From Anastatus disparis (lineage: Eukaryota > Arthropoda > Insecta > Hymenoptera > Eupelmidae): a stretch of DNA of 64,000 bases. How positions within the stretch are numbered: position 1 is the first letter of the stretch; each line of letters starts with the position of its first letter. The notes beneath the pieces are model-generated. The model was given only the letters and a program-made list of their open reading frames with translations. It searched no databases and had not been told where the DNA came from. The translations under genes were made by a program, and so were the position numbers. Shown piece by piece: positions 59,401 through 64,000 of this stretch. The stretch spans positions 11,736,001-11,800,000 of the forward strand of contig JAFFSR010000220.1 in the NCBI GenBank assembly GCA_017163975.1. The letters are read 5' to 3'.

Positions 59401-59727
59401 ACAACCTTCCTTTCAAATTTAACAACCTAACAAAATCAAATTACTCGTGTAAACCAAAATTTCCCTACAACCCCTTTTTACATATTAAGTTATCAAAAGG
59501 AAAAAAAAAGAATTGTAAGAAAAAAAGAGAATAAGAAAAAATCTTACCTTATCCTTGTGTAAAAGTATAATTAAAGCCGAGATATTTCCCAGTACACCGA
59601 TAACATAGACAAAGTTAAGAACGAGGAAGGACACATGGGACGGACCCTTTTTTACTGCTGGTAGTAGCGTATTATTAAGTACAGCCGTTGTAACCTCCGT
59701 TACAACAAGTTCTGTAACGTTATTCAT
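26263..59727 (-). CDS. Prostanoid (PGE2-type) receptor-like GPCR, six exons
   Basis: Seven-transmembrane rhodopsin-family receptor, expected in the plasma membrane. Exons 59727-59548, 57823-57596, 39825-39639, 36476-36238, 27203-26966 and 26375-26263 join to 394 codons plus TGA, with GT-AG borders and closing phases. Visible features: N-terminal NVT and NNT glycosylation sequons; TM1 (GVLGNISALIILL); TM2 with NDL (D77); TM3 Cys C100 and GERW in place of DRY (122-125); C177 in the second extracellular loop; TM5 with CNLAVASAL (209-217); TM6 CWMP (273-276); TM7 DPYIYVLLR (319-327); a C-tail CRIC that could be palmitoylated. From memory of the family, MAxER, CNLxxxxAL and DPWxYxLLR mark prostanoid receptors, so I assign it there, near the insect PGE2 receptors (Drosophila CG7497 group). 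Ligand not proven. Introns total about 32 kb. Confidence 0.92.
26376..26965 (-). other. GPCR intron 5
   Basis: 590 bp, AT-rich, phase 1. I see nothing further in it. Confidence 0.8.
26966..27203 (-). CDS. GPCR exon 5 (extracellular loop 3, TM7, start of C-tail)
   Basis: Acceptor ATTTCAG|ATCTCA, donor ACAG|GTAAGA, phase 1. Encodes residues 279-357: ISIPLGQYLQKVPEST, TM7 with LHFTLDPYIYVLLR, then a basic tail (MPRPRFPLLKPLCRICWP). Reading through the donor gives a short alternative end (KNKLFNFKIKFFLSE, then stop), so intron retention would still give a full seven-helix protein. Confidence 0.93.
27452..28259 (+). repeat. 0.8 kb dispersed repeat, copy B (inside GPCR intron 4)
   Basis: Counterpart of the block at 11062-11879, in the same plus orientation and so antisense to the GPCR gene. 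Homology starts at about TATG-GATACAAAACATTA and ends after CACGTGTCTTTGAA in both. A frame at 27926-28174 (82 codons) is open here but stopped in the other copy. On the plus strand a donor-like GGTGAGTAT is conserved in both copies. Confidence 0.85.
28955..29150 (+). mobile_element. tRNA-derived SINE, copy 6
   Basis: 5' GAGGTCGTCAATGG, diverged A-box (CAGTTGGTACTGC) and a damaged B-box (GAGTTTAAATCCT), then the conserved body and CAGCGACGTTAAAAAAA tail. An older, probably inactive copy in GPCR intron 4. Confidence 0.85.
33595..33805 (+). mobile_element. tRNA-derived SINE, copy 7
   Basis: A-box TGGCTCACTCGGTAGAG, B-box GAGTTCGAATTCC, and CAGCGACGTTAAAGAAAA tail. The 5' GAGGTCGTCAGTG pairs with CACTGACAACCTC downstream. 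It lies in GPCR intron 4. Confidence 0.87.
36238..36476 (-). CDS. GPCR exon 4 (TM5, intracellular loop 3, TM6)
   Basis: Acceptor TTATTTAG|GTACAG, donor ATG|GTAAGT, phase 0. Encodes residues 200-278: the rest of TM5 (VLCLSIVWCNLAVASAL), a basic third intracellular loop (KRLGRRNGALRRISRASSR, with RRIS a possible kinase site), and TM6 ending CWMPQM. Codon composition is GC-richer than the surrounding introns. Confidence 0.93.
36477..39638 (-). other. GPCR intron 3 (3.2 kb) with an old internal duplication
   Basis: Phase 1. Segments near 37.14-37.30 kb and 38.42-38.60 kb share an ordered set of words (TTCTCTAACTAAT, ATACTTTATCAA, GGAAAA-AAACACTTAA, AATAAACT) and so look like diverged copies about 1.26 kb apart. 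No coding sequence seen. Confidence 0.6.
39639..39825 (-). CDS. GPCR exon 3 (TM4, extracellular loop 2)
   Basis: Begins after a tandem acceptor TTTAGCAG: using the inner AG (start 39825) gives YQK-VTYPM, and using the outer AG (start 39828) adds one Gln. Encodes TM4 (CMLLLWVIALTLTF), then LPFFGFGLYQELTKDG, C177 and the start of TM5. Donor TTTG|GTAAGT, phase 1. Confidence 0.92.
40950..43650. repeat. Degenerate tandem repeat of ~0.8-1.0 kb units
   Basis: The same ordered landmarks recur near 40.98, 41.94 and 42.72 kb: GTGA-CC-GATACA, then CCTTAAGC-AAGGATA, GATAAAGTCTTAAT, GATTGTGAAC, then a stretch like GAATTTTATTAAGATGAAAT. Further words (ATCT-AATTTAGAAA, AATATTTT-AAAC) recur near 41.45 and 43.59 kb. 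Copies are heavily diverged and the third is partial, which points to an old tandem expansion. Confidence 0.55.
46930..47120 (-). mobile_element. tRNA-derived SINE, copy 8
   Basis: On the minus strand: 5' GAGGTATTCAGTGGCTCACTC, A-box with GGTAGAG, B-box GAGTTCGAATCCC, body, and CAGCGACGTTAAATAAA tail. Here it is in the same orientation as the GPCR gene, so it is part of the pre-mRNA in sense. It lies just outside the composite element that starts at about 47136. Confidence 0.87.
47221..47424. repeat. 20-bp minisatellite, 10 copies
   Basis: Unit TTGAGCGTGCGTAAAATGAT repeats with an exact 20-base period from 47221, ten times. Variation is confined to the first four bases and the last base (TTTA, TCGA, TTCA, TACA; ATGAA) plus one GCTTGC. 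Confidence 0.97.
47691..48003. mobile_element. Foldback (long inverted repeat) element, copy B
   Basis: Nearly perfect hairpin: arms of about 150 bases around a ~12-base centre at 47845-47856. Inner arms read GAGAAAAGTAAGTAACGC and GCGTTACTTACTTTTCTC. Outer ends (ATCCTTGTCTAACTGAG) relate it to the element at 9127-9421. The arms are less diverged from each other here, so this copy is likely younger. Confidence 0.85.
48090..48197. other. Extreme GC-rich island with stacked short hairpins
   Basis: In 48091-48190, 84 of 100 bases are G or C, against a strongly AT-rich background. It is built of small palindromes: GGGGGCGCTGCCCCC, CAGGGGCTTTGCCCCCTG and GAGGCTCCGCCCC. Open frames on both strands here give Pro/Arg/Gly-rich strings and are composition artefacts. 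Origin unknown; contamination or assembly artefact should be kept in mind. Confidence 0.85.
48291..48423. repeat. GC-rich palindrome with ~58-bp arms
   Basis: The left arm (ATACGCAACTAATGCGTAAA, GTGATCATCGCAC, TTTGTCGCC) pairs with the right arm (GGCGACAAA, GTGCGATAATCAC, TTTTACGCACTCGTTGCGTA) around the loop CTCGCTGCGCTCG. Identity is high in the centre and falls outward. Confidence 0.85.
50428..51020. repeat. Three degenerate copies of a ~230-260 bp unit
   Basis: The pattern (T)n-TCAATAGATATAG, ATGATAAAGTTTTTATAATATAATTTTCTAA-AAA recurs near 50.45, 50.65 and 50.92 kb, each ending with TAATTTTCT(A/T)A(C/T)AAA and then TAT-TAA-GTTTT. Diverged and AT-rich, so boundaries are approximate. Confidence 0.5.
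56396..56455. repeat. Compound (GT)n-(TA)n microsatellite
   Basis: GT run at 56396-56419 followed directly by a TA run to 56455. The open frame across it is a repeat artefact. Confidence 0.96.
57596..57823 (-). CDS. GPCR exon 2 (loop 1, TM2, TM3)
   Basis: Acceptor TTAACAG|AGACGA, donor AAG|GTAAGA, phase 0 at both ends, 76 codons (61-136). Contains TM2 (LTINDLIAMLG), an Arg/Trp-rich first extracellular loop (YISRYWSRRGFC), the TM3 disulfide Cys C100, and MAGERWLALTRPFAYQK at the cytoplasmic end of TM3. Confidence 0.93.
57824..59547 (-). other. GPCR intron 1 (1.7 kb)
   Basis: Phase 0, AT-rich. It contains a 131-bp palindromic element (59226-59356) and a CT-rich stretch (57965-57990). No other feature seen. 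Confidence 0.75.
59226..59356. mobile_element. 131-bp palindromic MITE-like element
   Basis: Inverted ends TTATGACCA and TGGTCATAA, with arms of about 58 bases sharing ACCATACTT-ATGGT and TTCTAGAAATATTA, around a short centre (TTATGACCTAAAAAAG). Non-coding. It lies in GPCR intron 1. A target duplication is not obvious. Confidence 0.75.
59548..59727 (-). CDS. GPCR exon 1 (N-terminus, TM1)
   Basis: Encodes residues 1-60 from ATG at 59727: a Thr/Val-rich extracellular N-terminus with sequons at N3 and N18, no signal peptide, then TM1 (FVYVIGVLGNISALIILL) and HKDK. Donor AAG|GTAAGA, phase 0. The next exon continues RRNRKHLLMLRC, a typical first intracellular loop into TM2. Confidence 0.9.
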
Positions 59728-60479
59728 TATCGTTATTGTTTATTTGTTTTCTTCTTCGATGACTAGACTGATAAGTTTAAATCTTTTCAAAGATTTGAAT
59801 TTTCGCGGTTTGACATTCGCGCGGTAAAAGTTTGTTGTTTTTTATTTTTAATTCTGTTTTGCGTTATAAATGTTTCTTGGTCTCGTTTATCAGGTCCACA
59901 TGCACTTTAAACTTTGATTCATTATTTTTTTCCTTATTTATACAGAAACTATCTTGTTAGTGATAATAGAAAAAAGTTTTTTAAACAAACAACAAAAAAT
60001 TCATTTTTTTTTTTCAATTTCACATGAAAATAAAGTCAATTGTAGAAAAAAAAAAGATATTAAATTTGGTTTATTATCTTTGGTCTAGTTTGAATATTAG
60101 TCTTTTTTAATATCTCTCGATGATTGATGGCTCTGCTATAGAGTATCATCCAGGCGATGACCCATCACAATCTGACACAACTTCATTAACAATTTTGAAA
60201 AACAAAATTTTTTAAAAATTACTTTTTACAGTCAAATTTAAAAATTTTGATCGAAACAAAAGTGGTGCAACTGTGGCTGTACAAGCTTACAGCCCTTATT
60301 TTTTTTTTAACTGCGTTGTTACGCAGAAGATCGTAATAACGAAATACACTATTAATGTCATTAAATTTTTATTTTGCTTTTTAATAAATAATTTATTTTT
60401 TCACTAGATTAAAGTATTTTTAATTTTTTTTTTATTTTGAGTCCTTAAAAATAAAATAAAATTTTTTAATCAGCCGATA

Positions 60480-60660
60480 AATGATAACCTCTTGAATAGA
60501 GGCACTATAACGATGATACTCGTAGCGCAGTTTCCACCTTACTGGCCAAAGCCATGCGGTACATCGTAGTTTTGTTTACAATGCTTCAAACGAGCGCGCG
60601 CATATTTCCGAAGGAGAAAAAGAAATAGAGAGAGAAAGAGAGAAAAAGAACCCCTACTAC
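60480..60660 (-). promoter_or_regulatory. Candidate promoter or proximal control region of the GPCR gene
   Basis: About 0.8 kb upstream of the GPCR ATG, this patch has raised GC and CpG (ACGAGCGCGCGCATATTT) followed by a purine run (GAGAGAGAAAGAGAG) that reads as CT repeats on the gene strand, similar to GAGA-factor targets. No TATA box or initiator is clear, so this rests on composition and position only. Confidence 0.25.
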
Positions 60661-62796
60661 TACTTCTACAAAAATTTTTTTTATCTTTGCCTCCTCCTCT
60701 TTTTACTTTTTTCTTCACAAGAGTGCATTTGTCTGATCTTTATCATTTCTACTTTTTTTTCCTTTTTTCCATACCTTTTTATTTTTTTGTTTTTGAATTT
60801 CTTTCATTTCTTTTATTTTTCCTTTTTCCATCTTTAATCATAGTAAAAAAATGATGAAAGACACTTACTATTCTCCGTACTTATCAGCATTATGTTTTTT
60901 TCTATGCGACCATCAGTGAAATGAAGATTTTTTAATTGCAAACAAAAGATTTTCAAATTTTTTGTTTTTTAGAGTCTAGACGAAAAGGTTTATTGATAAA
61001 CGTTTATCCAAATCTTTAAACGAAACCGAATTTTATTTTTATATTGATGTGATTTCAAAAAGATGATTTGCAGAATCTGAATGTAAATAAATTTTAATTA
61101 AAACTACAAACAAAAAATTATCAACCCCGTTAACTTGTATTCTTTCAATCTTCATTTAGCCTGTATTTTATGCTAAAAATTGAATGATTGCATTAGCAAT
61201 TTCATGATGAAACTAATGATAAAATAATTGTTGATAAATATTTTTATAGCTAACAAATGTAAGCAAATTTTTTTCAAGAACGCATATCTAAAAATATACG
61301 CAGTATAAAACAGTTTGATAATTTAAAAAAAAATTTCCCTCTCTTTTCATTTTATTTGATTTATCTGTTCATTATATACAGCAAGGTCGTTTCATCTATG
61401 AATTGATTGTTTAATGAATAGACATTAATGAAATGCGTTTATGTCTTTTCACTGTTAAAAAAAATTGAAGATGAATTTCCCATTCAATCAAGCGTCCAAT
61501 GAAAATTTTTATTGATATATGGTTATATTATTAGTTTTTTAAGTGACCTTACAATTCGAAATTTTACATTGAAATAAATGTATGTGTTCTTTGTTTATTT
61601 ACTATTTGAATGTTCAAGGAAGAGAAATATTATTATTGTTGTATATGATTAAAATATATTTTTTTAATATGTTCGATACCTAATTATTGTATTGTTTTAA
61701 ACATTTTATTTAAATTTTGTTTATATCTTATATTTTTAATGATATGTGCAATCGTACACTATTAACATTATAAATTATAATTTAATAGATTTATTCTATA
61801 ACTTTACAAATTTCTTGTTGTAATTTTTATTATTCCTTAAATATAAATATATTATACAATACGAGGGTATTGGGTCAAAAAATAATTCGCAGATTAGCAT
61901 TTTGTTTTCCGGTATATCTGAAAGGTATGCGACCTTTTAATATCTTCTCGAGATGACATGATATTTCGTAAGAGGAATATTAAAAATAATAAAGATGATA
62001 GCCAACGTTTGGATTGAATTTTTTGAGTTTCTTGTATTTACCTAAATAATAGAATTCAACAAATGTGCATACAGTGTTACATAATTTTACGAATTGTCTA
62101 TTCACGAAGCATATTTATGTTTACGGTTTATTTGGAAATTTGCATATGTTTAAGAGGAATGTAAACATAAAACGCTTCATTTAGGAATAAAAATTCATAA
62201 TTTAAAAAATTTTTACATAATTGTTCATTAAAGTGATTTTGTTTTTATTTTCGGAAAATAACATAATATAGCGGTTTGACACGCAATTTTTCCGTTATTT
62301 AAAGTTTGTAAAAAAAGGAATGCGTATATCCTAAAATACGTTCTGCATGCTACAACCAAAACGAAATATCAATTTAAATAACTCAAAACATATCTGAATT
62401 CACATAAATTTTTTCAAGCCATACTGCGCACATAAATATATCTTACACTGAAGATATCACGTGCGCATAAGCAGGCAGGCATGTACCCAAGCTTGCAAAT
62501 TTATTTATTTTTCTACAAAATATAAAGAAAAAAACGTGGTTTCTAAAGAGTTCTCATTATAATGCTAATATTTATTTGAACAATAAATATTAATTCATAG
62601 ATGATTAGATTAATTTTTAATAAAACTACATATTTGCTATTAGTATTACAGGTTCCTAGGGATTCCACGAGTACTTTATCTTCCCGTCCAACTAAAAAAA
62701 GGATCTTCATTTTCATTCTTATCTTGCTTTTTTTTCTTCTTTATTACTTTTACTTATACTTACGAAACTTTTATACATGTGTAAAAAGACATACAT

Positions 62797-62960
62797 GAAA
62801 CACACGTGCACACTCACACACTCGTTCGCATTTGCTCTCACACACAAACACAGTTACTCACATATGCATGTATATTAACTGGCAAAAGCACACATATTTG
62901 CTAAACATACCCAGGCATACACACATGCCATGTATATATGTACCCACACATGTCTAAATA
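62797..62960. repeat. Degenerate CA-rich microsatellite region
   Basis: Interrupted CA repeats (ACACGTGCACACTCACACAC and similar) extend over about 160 bases. Non-coding. Confidence 0.8.
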
Positions 62961-64000
62961 CGTGTGTTAATATTTTTTTCGCAACACGCGTCTATTGTCT
63001 TCCGTTATAGACTTCAACAAATGCCTCGACCTTCTATGGCAATGGTTTTTCTCTCTCTCTGCTTAAAACGTGCTACACACGATCCCTTACACCGTATCGT
63101 AAGCCCGCGCGCGTTTAAAGAAAACTTACGGAAAAAAAGCTTTACGTATAAGCACCAGAAAAAAAGGGAAGATGACTATCACCCGCTGGGCGATCATCCT
63201 ATATTTTCTTTTTTTTTTCTTTCTTCTGTTTTATTTTTCTTCTTTTTTTTTCGAGGGTTTAATAAGTTTTCTCAAAGTAGAACGCAGAGGTATAAGACGT
63301 AATCTTTAATTCCGCTGGTGTGATTGTAGCGTAACGTCTCGATGGCAACTGATAATATATTAAAAATAATTTATTGTTTTAATATTTTTGGATTTGATAA
63401 AACATTGTTAGTTATAAATTTCATCTAAATTTGAAAAGCTTTTGTATTATTCATCGAGCTTTTTAAAGCAAATGATACAAGTATATAAATTCTCTCGAAA
63501 CCTCGAAAAACTAATGTTAATATTGAAATGCTCAACGGAACCACTGCGACGATTAAAATTTCATTATAAAGAAATATTTGGAAAATTTAATCAGGTTTTA
63601 ATTTACATATAATTGGTATGATCATTAAAAAATTTTATCGAAATCATTAAATAAACTTTTGAAAATCTGACGATAACAAGAAAAATATTATGCACGTTTT
63701 AATGATCGGTCTGAAAAAAATAACAGGCTTTGTAAAATAGGACCTTGTGATGATGTCGTTAAAAGGATTATTCAAAATTCATTAACACGATTTATTTTTT
63801 AAATTAATGATCGAATAGTCAAAGTCGTTATTCTAATTTTCACATAACAAGGATCGTTGATAATTACACATGAGAGAAGAATTTCAAAAATTTTAATTAC
63901 CGTCATAAAAATTTGATATTATTGATGTTTAGAATAGTGAAAAAAGAAATGTTTCTAGTATTTATTTATAAAAGCAGTTCATTCACAACAAAATTTCTAC

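Larger units (their letters stand above)
59728..64000. other. Region upstream of the GPCR gene
   Basis: No coding exon I can support. It contains a less AT-rich patch near 60.5 kb, a CT/GA-rich stretch, AT-rich sequence to 62.7 kb, a CA-rich stretch near 62.8-62.95 kb, and a pyrimidine-rich zone near 63.0-63.3 kb. A non-coding first exon of the GPCR gene may lie here but cannot be placed. Confidence 0.5.

Noticed and set aside
1..64000. CRISPR array, bacterial operons, riboswitches or integrated virus
   Set aside because: The 20-bp repeat at 47221 has no unique spacers, and all coding evidence is spliced eukaryotic genes; no viral protein was recognised.

Overview
This looks like a strongly AT-rich nuclear segment from an insect. 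The main reason is a ZAD-type C2H2 zinc-finger gene, a family expanded in arthropods. Supporting signs are spliced genes with GT-AG introns, a very long intron-bearing GPCR gene, a tRNA-derived SINE family, several short inverted-repeat (MITE-like) elements and many AT/CT/CA microsatellites. A holometabolous insect, possibly a hymenopteran, would fit, but the species cannot be read from the sequence. Nothing suggests bacteria, organelle or virus.

Layout. Positions 1-14812 are gene-poor and hold four SINE copies, one foldback element and one copy of an 0.8 kb repeat. Positions 14813-18445 (minus strand) hold a complete six-exon gene for a 644-residue nuclear protein with an N-terminal ZAD and nine C2H2 fingers. 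A less AT-rich segment at 18446-18718 looks like its promoter, possibly bidirectional, because a good 5' splice site and an ATG-bearing mini-exon follow on the plus strand. Positions 18719-26262 are intergenic and carry four short inverted-repeat elements, a SINE, tandem repeats and long microsatellites. Positions 26263-59727 (minus strand) hold a complete six-exon rhodopsin-family GPCR of about 394 residues whose best match by motif is the prostanoid (PGE2-type) receptor group. Its introns total about 32 kb, the largest being 17.8 kb. The introns contain SINEs, the second copy of the 0.8 kb repeat, old degenerate tandem duplications, and a composite element near 47.1-48.4 kb with a 20-bp minisatellite, a foldback element, an 84% GC island and a GC-rich palindrome. 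Positions 59728-64000 are upstream of the GPCR, with a possible promoter near 60.5 kb and no gene I can support.

The two certain genes lie in the same orientation about 7.8 kb apart and have no evident functional link. One encodes a probable sequence-specific DNA-binding regulator, the other a plasma-membrane receptor, possibly for eicosanoid-like ligands. Both gene models rest on every intron having GT-AG borders and on reading frames and intron phases that close exactly from ATG to stop.
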